Shown one piece after another: positions 35,881 through 49,871 of a DNA stretch of 64,000 nucleotides. Position numbers and translations under genes: made by a program. The stretch spans positions 5,704,001 through 5,768,000 of the forward strand of contig NC_079889.1 in the NCBI RefSeq assembly GCF_029227915.1, given 5' to 3'. Below the pieces are notes generated by a model. The model saw only the letters and a program-made list of their open reading frames with translations, made no database searches and had not been told where the DNA came from. Numbering within the stretch: position 1 is the stretch's first letter; each line of letters starts with the position of its first letter. The stretch comes from Hydractinia symbiolongicarpus (Eukaryota > Cnidaria > Hydrozoa > Anthoathecata > Hydractiniidae).

Positions 35881-36225
35881 ATAACACATTTGTTCCAACA
35901 TAGGGTATCTCCTTCTTTTAAATTCTGGATTTGGTCTATCCATGTGTCTATCCAACATATTTCGTTGAAAAATATCAGGATTGTCTGGTGGCAAACTTAA
36001 AATCTCTTCTTCGTTACGACATACCCTAAATCTCTTCCCAGGAATGTTACTATTTGCAAAAACTACAACAGGAAATGTCTTTCGTAACCATATTTCTGGC
36101 ATTATAATAGCAACTGCTTCTTGAACTGACATTTCACGATGATTTCGATACGCATTTGCAATGGATTTTATTTGTACAAATAACGAATCGCCAGTTTCTA
36201 GTGCTTGTGATGCGGCTTTCTTCAT
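35866..36225 (-). pseudogene. Helitron Rep-helicase linker segment
   Basis: Continues the Rep frame after a one-base shift: AMKKAASQALETGDSL, then MSVQEAVAIIMPEIWLRK and the RNMLDRHMDRPNPEFKRR stretch. These are standard Helitron linker features (the QEAxxxxL block). It overlaps the helicase segment's upstream border at 35866-35880 in another frame. Confidence 0.75.
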
Positions 36226-36229
36226 TGCT

Positions 36230-37130
36230 TCTGAGATTTGTCCTCAGCTTTAGATAAATAAGCGCACATATAAGAAACTGCTTTATAATAATCAAGAACA
36301 GGTTGAAGTTTTTACTTTTTCTAGTATAGTCTTCCTTTCCTTTAGTTGTGTTTCCCTTACTTCCTTAGAGATGTTGTCAGGCAAAGGCTCAGCGACAATT
36401 GTATGGTCTGTAAAAAATTTCCCGAAAGAGTATCGACAATTCTTGTTTTTATACTTACGACAAGATTTGGAATGAGAATGTGTTTGATATGTCGAAACTA
36501 GTTTGTGAAGAACTGGGTCTTTACTACGAAGCTGGCATTTAACTATGTTATCCACAAAGGCAATATATTCTTTCTTATTATCGCTACGTAAAATCGGTGC
36601 ATTAACAACCCATAATAAAGAGTGGATGTGTGGGCTACCTCTTACCTGAAATTCAACTCTAATGGCGTAGTAGTTTACTATACCTAACGATCCGTTGACA
36701 AGTATGGTTTTAAAAAAGGTCTCAACTCGGTATTGGAAATGTCTTGCTAAAAGAACGGGATTGCTGCTAAGAATCTCGGTTCATTGATAGTAATTTAGAT
36801 TGTCGATTTCTTCTTCGGATATGTCAATTCCTTGTAATTTAGTGATGATTTTAACCAGTTCATTCCATCTTAAATCTGCACAAGACAAAGTCATAAAAAA
36901 CGTTGGAAGTCCTAACTGTTTTACCATAGCCAAAACTTAAAAAGAAATCGTTTCCAATATGCAGGAGTTCCTTTCAACGTGTTCATAAACGTGAAAGCGT
37001 CGTCACTGGCTATAAACGACTTAACTCTTTCTTTGAAATATAAAGACATCATTCCTGCTGTAAGACTGTTCGCTTTAATTTTTTGCATAGCGGTATTTTT
37101 GCGACTATTCAAATTAAGATGTTGCGGCAC
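36230..37130 (-). pseudogene. Helitron Rep (HUH endonuclease) region, decayed
   Basis: The frame from 37130 gives the Helitron N-domain signature (LKGTPAYWKRF), then after a frameshift near 36930 KQLGLPTFFMTLSCADLRW, and after an in-frame TGA (likely CGA to TGA) LSSNPVLLARHFQYRVE. The HUH motif is RGSPHIHSLLW, with HIH at 36622-36630. Downstream come HSHSKSCRKYKNKNCRYSF (metal-binding Cys/His region), frameshifts near 36298 and 36232, and between them the catalytic tyrosine motif YYKAVSYMCAYLSKAED. Rep nicks and rejoins single-stranded ends during rolling-circle transposition. Several stops and shifts make it non-functional as it stands. Confidence 0.85.
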
Positions 37131-37314
37131 TGCATTGGCAAGATAAGCGATGGTCGTTTAACGGATTTTCATTCTCTTCTTCGCTATCGTCCGAGTAATC
37201 CTCATTCTTGGTTTTTACGTCACTGGTATTAATACTTGGTGTCGATTCTATTGCAAAGTCAATGTTCATTTTATTTTCATTTTCTCTAATCTCATGTTCA
37301 GATGTTAAATTATT

Positions 37315-38345
37315 TCAAGAAGGTGGTATGTTCGTGAGATTAATTTCAATGCTTGCATAAAGAGGGTTAACTAGTGTTAGATAATAAAGGACTTCTCGAA
37401 TAACATCTGACCTTACAGACTCTAAGTAATCGTTAGATTTGAAATTGAGTTTCTTCTTTAACGCAACTTGCGCTACACCATTATTATCCATTCCTCTTGG
37501 TAAGACATTGCTTATTTCATCAGCTTTTATTAGAACATTACAGATTGCCCTTTTATTTTGGGACACTGACCCTTAGTCATTATTGCAATTCGTTTAAATA
37601 AAATTATTTTGGATATAACGATTTTTTCCAATCGTCGTAATGTGCTTATTGATTTTGGGAGATCAAACATTTGAAGATTATTAGATACAGCTTGGGAAGG
37701 AATTTTTCCTTTCCTAAGTTTTGAATGGCATGTTGTACATATATATTCTTTACCATCAAAACTTTGTATTCTGAAACGAAAATGTTTTTCTGAAATGGCA
37801 GCATAATCGACATGGCGAAACAACTTTATTGAACGCTTATACAAAGAACGATTACATATGACACAAAAATAAAATGGTCCATTCTCAATGCATTTTTTAA
37901 ATTGGTTTATTTTTGCATTAGAATAGGGCAAAATGTAAACACGCGTACGTTTAATTTCTTTACCCTATTGGGCTGCATGTCGTTTCTTGGCAGTTCTTTG
38001 CGTTTGTTGGCCCTTTTTACGAGTGAAAAGCATAATGTTCTCGGCTATCTGTTCAGTTGTTAGTATTTTAAAATATTGAGTCTCGAGACTTCTTCACCAG
38101 GGGACACATATATTTCGCGTATGTAGTTTTCAACTTGTGGTAATGAATCAAATTTTAAAAGGACTGATGTACCACATGTCTTGATGAAAAGATCCTTGTA
38201 CCGACTTTAAAACAGAGTAAGGCCCAGGATTATTTTCAACATCACCGGACAGTAAAAGAACCATAACGCGGCAGTTTCTATACGCGTGGTTTACAATAGC
38301 AGTGTTGACGTGATACCAAGAAAAACAACCTTTAAAAACTGTCAT
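37315..38345 (-). pseudogene. Helitron N-terminal region with 2A motif and Cys-rich DUF6570-like domain
   Basis: The first frame (38345-38148) is 65 codons with LLLSGDVENNPGP at residues 30-42, a complete 2A ribosome-skipping motif (skip between G41 and P42). One frameshift later the frame runs LLKFDSLPQVENYI, then ILTTEQIAENIMLFTRKK, one in-frame TAG, and then the Cys-rich segment FYFCVICNRSLY ... FDGKEYICTTCHSKLRKGK. The next frame (37566-37315) reads AICNVLIKADEISNVLP and EVLYYLTLVNPLY. FDGKEYICxTCH and NVLP are hallmarks of the region preceding Rep in many animal Helitrons. The direct succession of frames supports the 2A as part of the Helitron protein. Confidence 0.7.
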
Positions 38346-38890
38346 ATTATTTAAAAATTATTTAAAAAACACATAGTTTTGCAACGGGCTTAATATATTC
38401 AGTAAGTTCACCAATAAGTAGCCAATATGTTTACCAAATAAGCTCAGTTTTAATAAATTCAATTTAAAGTTCAGTAGTCTGAATATCTGATTGTCTGAGT
38501 ATATAGCTTTTATACTCTGTCGAGTTTCTTCTTTTTTATACTCTGTCGAGTGATGGTTGCCGAACCTAAAAAATAAGAAAAAGTGATTCATTGCGTGCAT
38601 AATATGCATAATTTCTTTACGGCGAAATATTTATGCGGCTATTTTATATTCTTAAATCGATGCACTTGATTAAATAGGATACCAAGTCCTCGTGGTATTC
38701 TATCAAATCTGGCAGACACGAGATGAGTTGTGGGGTGACGTAAATCTTGTGATTTTTAGTATCGCCATCCACACGCAAAATAAATAAACATGAGAAATAA
38801 AGTTGAAAAGTAGAAATGTTTTAAAACTTGCACTTAAAGCTTACCTCCCACCCCCAAATAAGTTATACCCTAAAAAACGGTAATAAAATG
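38346..38890. other. Putative Helitron 5' leader and flank
   Basis: No gene recognised. It contains a duplicated TATACTCTGTCGAGT stretch (about 38507-38553) and an imperfect hairpin GGATACCA/TGGTATTC near 38678-38702. The autonomous Helitron's TC end should lie here or have been lost. Confidence 0.35.
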
Positions 38891-40323
38891 CTAGTTAGCC
38901 TGTTGAAATCCACGTATTTGCCTGTCCTACTTATTCTGGTCTTCAGATTAGCCTGTTGTATAAGTATATATACGGGTTACCAATAACTCGTCCATTTTGA
39001 AAAAAAATATATAGAAACTATGATTATGTGCTTTCCACCAACTCTTAACCCTATTCGGTCCGGGGGGCGGATTTCGCCCCCCGCCCCCCTGACGTTTTTT
39101 AATAACTCTTTAATGCTATGTTGTATGGCTACAAAACTTACTGAGTTTCAATATTTATCTATTAGACACCTGCATGCAAAATTTTTAGGTCCCATATCTT
39201 TCAGCGACTATTGGCTATTACTTGAAACTACCCCTAAAAATCTCTATGAAACCCTTATAATGGGGAAAATGTAATAACGCTTGTTAGGATTATCTTTAGA
39301 ATTTGAAACTTACAACACAAGTTTGTGTCACCAAGAAGACTCATTTTGCTTGTTTTGGTCACGTGATTAATCCGATTTCTCGATTTTTTCGAATTTTACC
39401 CGAAAATCGGAAAAAACGGATTTTCGGCAATATTTGGCAGTTTTTCATGCAATCAATGTAAAAACCGGATAATATGTTAAATACCTTTTATTTAGATTTC
39501 AGAAACTTCAAGCAGAATTAGAAAATTCGCTTGCGTACTGAAGTAATTGAATTTTAAGCAGATAGTGGTATTTTGAACAATCTTTAAGTTTCTGATGACG
39601 TCACAAAAAATGTGCTGACGCAAGCAAATCTTATTTCTGCCATTTTGTTCCTTTTGTGACGTACTATAAGTGTGCTAAGTTTGATTCAATTTGGACAAGC
39701 CTATAAAAAGTTATTGAGGGGGGTGGGCGGATTCAGCCCCTGGTCATAGTATATGTTCGAATAAACCTGGACCAAATAGGGTTAAGGAGATACAAGGGTT
39801 TAAAACTTTTGCTGATATTAGCAAAAACAAGCTAATGTACAAAAAACTTTATCTCAAAAATTTGTTTACCTATTGCATCTGTGTATAGGGTTAAACTTTG
39901 ATCAAGAAATTATCTTGGATCACGTGCTTTTGACAAACGGTTAAAGAAATATAAATTTAAAATTTTTGCTAACATCAGCAAAGTTGTATACCTGTTGCCT
40001 TCATCGTAAAAATCTGAAAACACTGTTCAAGACAATGTATATTATTTTGATGACTTTATCAAAGTTTCGATTCTGAACTTACCCAATTTGGTCCCAGGGT
40101 GTTCCTAGTTACCAACACAGTAAAAAATGACTGACGTCACCACGTCTTTTTTAAGTTATTTGGCTTAATTTAAATTTTAGCTATTTGTGTTAAATGTTTA
40201 TACAGGTTATTTACGTCATGACATTCAATTTGACCATTAATATTTGAGATGTTTTTGATGACTTCAAAATAATATTCACTTTGCCAAGCACAGACAGACA
40301 GAACTTTTGTATCATTATAGAGA
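38891..40323 (-). mobile_element. Degenerate non-autonomous Helitron, interrupted by a MITE
   Basis: The minus-strand start TCTATAATGATAC is at 40323 next to a CAGACAGACAG tract. The CTAG end at 38891 is followed on the plus strand by a decayed hairpin (GAAATCCACG). Internal blocks match array 1 (TTAAGGAGATACAAGGGTTT, ATTTGGTCCCAGG, GACTGACGTCACC). A piggyBac-type MITE occupies 39049-39781 between the two halves. Confidence 0.6.
39049..39781 (+). mobile_element. piggyBac-type MITE, 733 bp, TTAA target duplication
   Basis: The ends are inverted: CCCTATTCGGTCC at the left and GGACCAAATAGGG at the right. TTAA is directly duplicated at 39045-39048 and 39782-39785. Next to the left end is a perfect hairpin GGGGGGCG/CGCCCCCC (39062-39069 with 39075-39082), and the right end has a related G-rich block (GTGGGCGGATTCAGCCCC). 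No transposase is encoded, so it must be mobilised in trans. A partial inverted relative lies at 45880-46310. Confidence 0.8.
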
Positions 40324-41829
40324 TTTGGTTGTCCTTAAAATCTTACTTGTTTGCTGTTTCCTGAATAACCTACACAATTTCTTGCAGACTACAAAAAGTT
40401 CGACGCAATATTTTTTAACATTCCAGTATTTCACTGATTTACGACCCAACGAGTTAAACTGTCCTGACTCGAATTATTTTTCTCTAAAGTAGAAGTATAG
40501 CTAAATAAAAATGTTGTAAACAAATCTTTCAGCAAATGAATAACGAAAACAACAGAGCACGCCGCAATAACGCAATTCAAGCAACCGCCATATTTGTTTA
40601 AAATGATCAGTATAATTGATTGTATTTATGCTCATGGGTTTCAACTTGGTTAAGATGGTGTCAATGTTTGGTGCGACTGTTGCGTAGCGCTCCTTAATTC
40701 CTTAATTAATTGTTGGCTTGCCGTTCTCCGACTCGTAGTTTTGTTGCAGGGTTGGTCGGTTGGCAGATTATTTTTATTACATTTTTGTCAGACAAAAATA
40801 ATATGATATTACTGTCTACTTTGGTCTTCTCATGAGCCTTGCTTAACTGCATTACGCTGGGTTTATTATTTGTACCTCTGCGACATGCACATTATAATCG
40901 CTCCACTTCAGAAATGCTGTTTGTTGTCGTTCTTAGTCCAGATACATATAAATGAATATGGTAGCCGCTTGAAGTGCGCTATCGGACTTAATTTGTTGTT
41001 TTGATTATTTGTTTGCTATATTTTGATTTTGATTTAACTATACATATGCGTTATGATAATTTGAATCGGTAGTTTAACTGTTTTTGGGTCGGAAATCGGC
41101 GAAATACTGGGAAAATAAAAAAATATTGAAAAATCGCGACCCAAACTTTTTGTGGTTGGCGAAAAATTGCGAAGGTCGGTCGGAAAACGGCAAACGAAAA
41201 ATTTTTTAAGGACAGCCTCAGGTACAAAAATATGTTATAAAATATATTAAGCTCTAGCTTACCCGTCGCCCCAGTTTATTGCTTTCTCGTTGGTCTAGAA
41301 ATACTTGCCACTAAAGCTTGGTTTTATCGGGTGTTAATTCGCGATAAGCAGGTGAATTAATTGGAATTAACTTTTTAACACGTATCAATATAAATTTATT
41401 TTGATATTTTAACGCCAGCCGGTGCAACGTTTACTTTAAGCATGTCTCAAAGCTGCAATAAAATGGCAAGTTGGAAAACGGCAAACGAACAATTAAGGAC
41501 AGTATTGAACAAACATAAAATTTGGTAGATATATGTAAATATATATATATATATTGTAAAAAACGTAATGTATATAAACTTAAAGATTGTATTTTCAAAA
41601 AATACTAACGCTATAAGAGTGATATTTAGTTGCTTTGAAACGGGAGGTAAGCTTTAAAAAGAGAAGTTAATAGTTAAGGCAAAAAATTCTAGTTGCTTTA
41701 ATCAGTAAAGTTAGAAGCTAATTTGCCTATGTTGTACTCCACTTTTGCATCTTAGTATGCATGCACAAATTCCATAGCTAACTTTGTAAACATTAAAAAC
41801 TAGCCTATAGCTATACTTAAATACTATGT
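40324..41829. other. Non-coding stretch
   Basis: No gene recognised. A GGAAAACGGCAAACGAA block occurs twice (41180-41197 and 41473-41490), each followed by a variant of TTAAGGACAG, so this includes some repeated material. Confidence 0.35.
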
Positions 41830-41837
41830 CCTGTTAA

Positions 41838-42410
41838 ATGGAAAAAATCTTTTTCGGCAACCACAGCCAGTTAAAAAAAGTTGAGAACAAAACTATCAAC
41901 TATATGGGTATTTCTTTAAAAAGGAGCGAAAAAGTTAAATATCTTGGGGTAACATTTGATCAAAAATTGCAATGGGAAGAGCACATTAATGACATAAATA
42001 AAAAAATACTAATTAAATATTCTAAAATTAGAACCACTGCATCCTGTTTAACGCCTCACACAAAAAACCTTTTAATTAATGCACTTGTCATGCCATATTT
42101 TAACTACTGCTCCTCGGCATGGGCTTGTGCCACCCAAGGTAGATTGGGAAAACTAGAAAAACGATTAAAATGTGTCCGTACCTTTCTTGGGAAAGAGAGG
42201 GAATATTCAATGAATAATTTCTTTAAGACTTCCATTTCACAGATTATAAATGTTACTATGTTTGATTGAGCTGAGGCAGTCTAAGGTTTATCATTTTTTT
42301 ATTTCTTTTTTGTTCTAGTGGCTCCAAGTGGAAACAATCCACTATAGGTTTTTGTGATTTTCTGGGCTAGCCACTTTAAATATTCATTATTATTATTATT
42401 ATCATTTTTT
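41838..42410 (+). pseudogene. CR1/L2-type LINE 3' fragment
   Basis: The open frame (143 codons) starts downstream of the catalytic RT motifs and shows the thumb/C-terminal signature: EKVKYLGVTFDQKLQWEEHI, LTPHTKNLLINALVMPYFNYC and a basic RLGKLEKRLKC stretch. The 3' region ends in an ATT repeat (about 42388-42402), the tail type of CR1-like elements. 5' truncation through incomplete reverse transcription explains the absence of the endonuclease and palm. Confidence 0.75.
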
Positions 42411-42624
42411 TGTATATAGCTATAGCTCTTTAGCTACATTGAAACATAAAGTTAAATTATTTATTACCTAAGCAAGTTCAATCACACCCCAATCGAATTT
42501 TCGGTAAAGATAACCAGCAGGAGAATGGTTTCAAGACTCTCAAAAACGATATCTGAGCACGAGGTTGAGTATTTCTGTTAGCCTGCAAACCAGGCCATGC
42601 AATAAAGTGAGAGTACAATATGCA

Positions 42625-42722
42625 GCGTCCAGGCTATGTGCTGTCTCTATCTATATAGATATCTTTCCATCAGGCGGTTTTAAAGATTCCGTTTCGCGTG
42701 GCGCTGGCGGAAATCAAAAATG
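42625..42722 (+). repeat. Family X terminal fragment
   Basis: Matches the end block of copies 1 and 2: CAGCGTCCAGGC, CTGTCTCTATC, then AAAGATTCCG and GGCGGAAATCAAAA. Confidence 0.55.
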
Positions 42723-42997
42723 TTCCAAAGATATTTTGCTGATTATCTTTTTTTTAGATTATACTTGCCTGATTTTTTCTTGTGTCGCGCATGTGTGATG
42801 TTGCTTTATTTATAGTCGATAATGTACAAAAGATTTAAAATATATTAATAAATTATACTAATAATATATAATAATAAAATACCATTTCTCTAGTAGAATC
42901 AATCGGGAAGCTTTTTGGCTGAAAAACATGAAAGACTCTACTGGAGAAGATGGTTAGTCTATTAAGACTAATTAAAATCGACTGTCAAAACGAAAAA

Positions 42998-45830
42998 TTA
43001 AATAAATCCTAAATTAATTATGTATTCTGCACAGATCCGACATTTGCATTGGAAAGACGAAAATTCGCCTATAACTCTACAGAATTTAACCAAAGATTCT
43101 GCAGATTTGATTTCATCAGGAAGAGAATTCCATAATTGGGAGGCTATATATCCAAATGTTTGCAGCCCATATTTTGAAGATTGTACTCTAGATCTAACTA
43201 AAGCACTTGATGACCTTAAATTGTATCCAGTATCATTTCTAAACTGAAACACACCTTCCATGTAGGAAGGATTCAATTTCCATTTCGTCTTGTAGACGCT
43301 TTTAGTAATTGTCTACAATGTTGCATATGAATACTTTTCGTAGAAGAAATGGATTCCTCTTTAGACTGAGACCTTGCCCTTTTTAAAACTCTATCCACCT
43401 TTGAAAGAGATTTCCTGCTATTAAATCCCCAGACTAAAGGACAATAATTGAACTCAGATGCTATGAATGTTGCATATAATAAACGTTTCTCTTTATTATC
43501 AACAATCCAGGAAATTCTTTTCGGGGCATTAGATTTACAGCTAGCTCTTTTGCACAGTGTGTTTATATGTTCTAAAAGTAAGTTGACTTTCAAATTTAAT
43601 ACCAAGAAGCTTTACACATTTGGATGCAGATAAAATTGCTCCATTTAAAATTAAATGCCGGATTTGTGGACTTTCTGGCTTTCCGAATATTATAAAATCG
43701 CATTTGCTTGCGTTTAATGGCAAGCCATTATCGGAAAACCATAAAGCTGCTGACTTAAAAAGTTGTTCTAACATATATTTTACTTCGTGAAAGGTTTCAG
43801 CTGATGCACAAAAAGTATTATCGTCAGCATAGTTACACACTAGAATATCAGAGCAGGGCGGCATATTCACGTAATATTTAAAAAGAAATCATTTAAAAAT
43901 ATGTTAAACAGTAACGGCCCCAAAATTGACCCCTGTGGTATACCAGAAAAAATTTTCTTCCAAAAACCAAAAACCCCCCATCAACACCTACTCTCTGAAA
44001 GCGCTGCTTTAAATACCTCCCAATAAAAGATAATGGACTAGAAAAAAATCCATAAGCATGAAGCTTAGCAATAAGCAGCTTGTGGTTAATACAGTCAAAA
44101 GCCTTGCTTAGATCCATGAGCAAGGCAGCAACACACTTTTTAGAGTCTAACTTTTTTTGAAGAAAGCACATTAGATTTAAAAGAGCATGTTGGCTACTGT
44201 ATCCAGACAAGATAGATGACATTTTCCCCTCCATGAACTCACTTATCTGTTCAAATAAGATCTTTTCAAACACCTTAGCCATGTTTGGCAGTTTACTAAC
44301 TGGCCGATAAATTTCTTTGCAGACCCTAGACTTTGCTTTGTAGCGTGGAGACACATCCGCAAATTTCAAAGACTCAGGAAAGATGCACCTATATAATGAG
44401 TCATTAAAACAGTGACTGAACTGCTTAACAAAAACATTTGCATGAGCTTTGAGCAGATCTGCAGGTATGTCTCCCTCTGGACAAGCCTTGCCACTTTTTA
44501 AAGAACCAATGTAAAGTTTTAATTTTTCAACAGAAACATGACAGAATTTCATTTCGTCCATTTCAGCACTTTTGGAGAATTTTGATTTGATATTTTTTAT
44601 GCTCAGATGTTCTTTGAAACTTGAAATAATTGCATCAACCTCAGTACGAGAGCAATCATCACCTGTACCTGGATTGTTTTCAGGGATGTTGTTTACATTC
44701 AGTGATCTTGTGATATTTACGAAAAATAGTCATTCATGACGTTTGCAATTTCAACTTTATTTCGTAAAACAGCATCATCTTCGACTAACGAAGTTATATT
44801 TTCCTTGATTGCTTTCTCGGAGAAATTTGGTTTCACGATTTTCCAAAATGCTTTGTTGTCTCGAACTTTCGACACGTCAAGTTTTCTGTAATAATTCTTT
44901 CTTGCATCTCTGACAATCTTTGGACACTTATTCCTTTGAATTCGAAAAGAGTTCCAATTTTCAGCAGTTGGATTCGAATTATATACGTTTCTTTTCCTAC
45001 TTCTCATCATAATTTCCTTGCATACTCTTTTCGTAATAAATGGTGCATAATTGTTTCTAACCATCTTTTGCTTCACTGGCAATGTTTTTCAATTACGTTC
45101 TTAAAAGCTGTATCGAGGTTTGCGAAATTCATTTCCTGTTACTCCATTGACTTAGTAAGGTCTTTTTGGAATTCGGATTTATTGAAATTTTTTATAGATC
45201 TGTACTTTATAATGCAGGGCTTCTTTTTTGGCATCTCCGCTTTTATAACAGTCACAGTGAGTTTGTGCCAATCGGACAGTCCTGTCTCTATTGCACAGCT
45301 ATTTGTTAACCTTTTCTTGTCAGAAACCCATATATGATCAATACAGGATGGGTTCGCAGGATTCTTGTAACAAGTTGGTGAATCAATTAAGTTTGAAAGA
45401 TTATAGTGAGTTTTTAAGATTGATAATTCGGATTCGTGGCTGTTGAAGTCGCCCATTATTATACAATTTTCGTAATGAAACAAAACTAGGACTTTACCAA
45501 GGTTTTCAAGAAAATAATCGCAGCGTTGATTGGGTGATTTGTAAATGCCCAATACGAGCCATTTTTGTGCACGAAGGATAACTTCGATCCCAACTATTTC
45601 GATATCTTCAGGTAAAGAAGGGAGTTTTATAGGATTACTAATTATTTCGCAATTAACATACAAAACCAATCCCCCGCCATATTTGTTTCGGTCTCTTCGA
45701 TAGGGACGTTTGAAACTATTTAAGACAATTAAAGCATCGGTAAACGATTGATCAAGTTTCGATTCAGATATCAGCAGAATGTCCAAATGATCCTTGACAA
45801 CCTCCTGTAACATATTGCAACCTCATGCAA
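42998..45830 (-). pseudogene. Jockey/CR1-type LINE ORF2, frameshifted
   Basis: Segments in order on the minus strand: apurinic endonuclease domain (45813-45139: LLISESKLDQSF, GGGLVLYV, IIMGDFNSH, SCIDHIWVSD, with the catalytic SDH degraded to LSDWHKL); linker (45082-44717); RT fingers/palm (44561-43893: ADVSPRYKAKSR, LLMDLSKAFDCINHKLL); palm C (43870-43541: CNYADDNTFCAS, catalytic DD); thumb (43605-43273: FIASEFNYCPLVW); C-terminus (43276-42998: TFGYIASQLWNSLPDEIK). At least four frame changes separate them. The endonuclease N-terminus is missing, so the copy is 5'-truncated. It would have nicked target DNA and primed reverse transcription there; now inactive. Confidence 0.85.
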
Positions 45831-45879
45831 CCTCCTGACAACCTTCTGAGTGAATTTATATTTAGATGTCCGATTTCCC

Positions 45880-46310
45880 GTTTTTACATATTTTTCATAA
45901 ATAAAGGCCAAAAATTGCCCGAAAATCTGTTTTTTCCTGATTTTTCAAAAAATCGGGTAATCGGATTAATCACGAGATCAAAATTCTAAAAAGATTTCCC
46001 TCGACGAAATAAAGTTGTCTTGTAAGTTTCAAGTCCTAAGAATAATCCTAACGACAGTTATATATTATATTTCCTGATTAAAAGGATTCATAGAGATTTT
46101 TAGCGGTAGTTTCAAGTAATAGCCAATATCCAAAGCTCTGAGAGGTATGGGACTTAAATATATGGCATACAAGTATCTAATAGATAAACATGAAAACTCA
46201 GTAAGTATCATAACCATGCAGCGTAGCAAGAAAGAGTTATTAAAAAGAGAACAGGGGGAAAGGAATTTTCTTGGATGGAAAAAGGTTAATAGGGTCACGT
46301 TTTTTTATAT
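45880..46310 (-). repeat. Partial relative of the 39049 MITE family
   Basis: Read on the minus strand it matches 39095-39440: TAATAACTCTTT, TTTATCTATTAGA, TTGGCTATTACTTGAAACTACC, TCTCTATGAA and TTAATCCGATT blocks. TTAA-flanked ends are not recognisable, and the outer part is diverged. Confidence 0.65.
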
Positions 46311-46544
46311 GAGTTCTCCCAATTTTCAGCTTATGCTAAATGATATTACTTTTTGCGCTTTTTTAGTCCCAAGTGTTCTTTAATTGTATATACAATAGCA
46401 ATTGTAGACTCATTATTTTGTTCTTATAATCTATGGAGGTACGTTCCAAAAATGTTCTTAATTTTTGGCAAAATCTCAGTTCTTATCAACTAGATTCTTA
46501 ATCTCAGTTCTTATCAACTAGATTCTTATAAATAAACCTTAATT

Positions 46545-47340
46545 ATAAAAAAGTAAATCGTCAGCATTTTTAATTAATTTATTTCAAGTCAGCACAAAAT
46601 TGCCAACATGAACTACCATTTTGCCTGCTTCACCACGGCAAACTTGTGTTTCATGTCGGCAATTTATAACATAGTATATACATGGGCAATTCACACATGT
46701 TGGAAATAAATTTTGAAATAGAGTAGTCTATGGCTTACCGCCTGCATTTTTAGTATAACATAAATATATCTGAAAATATAACACCACTGTGGCATGATGA
46801 AATACGTCTAGCTAGCTAGCTAGCTACTATATATATGATGGGGTTAAGCGTAGCTAGGAACAAGCAATTTATATAAAATTCAAATATATATTTATTCAAT
46901 CAAAACCTAAAAAAATATTTTGTAAATGCTTCTCGTGGGTTAGGGAATTTACCAAGCAGGTTTGACAAAGTGCCCCAGCTTTTACATAGAAAATCTGAAG
47001 GTCACGCCAATGGATAATTAAAACCCTTGTAAAAAAAGTAAAAGGGGTACCTACGCCCAATTGGTTAACTATCAACCCAACTAAAAACTTTGCTTTTCTG
47101 GTAGCTCTCTAATTATGTTTTATATATAGCTTGGTGACTAAACAAAGTCATGCGCAGATCAGCTGAAAAAAACACTAACCTACTCCACTTAGCTAATCAA
47201 AATACAATAATTCTTACCTGTTAATTCTCGATGATTAAACTACACGATTTTGGACAAAAACAGAATAGACTACTCTGGAATTCCCACCAACAAGCCAACC
47301 CTATAAAAGAAATTCACAACAGCCAAAGGACGATTCAATT
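46545..47340 (+). repeat. Family X repeat, copy 3, partial
   Basis: Shares CCAACATGAACTACC, TTGGTTAACTAT.AACCCA, GCTTTTCTGGTAGCT, TTCTTACCTGTTAATTCTCG and a variant of the CACCAGCAAGCCAACCCTA block with copy 2. The 275-bp segment is single-copy here. Its 3' part stops shortly before the Helitron at 47508. Confidence 0.65.
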
Positions 47341-47507
47341 CAACCTGAATTTAATTTTTTTCGCTGGACATTTTTTAGGTTTGAAACCCATGTCTCACAG
47401 TAACTTTTTCGTTCTTATCCTAATGTTAATACATAAGCTATGCAACAACTTTTGCAGGAAAATAAAAACACATCAAGAGAAAAAATTTCTTATTAAAATA
47501 TTATAAA

Positions 47508-49871
<2,364 letters not shown>

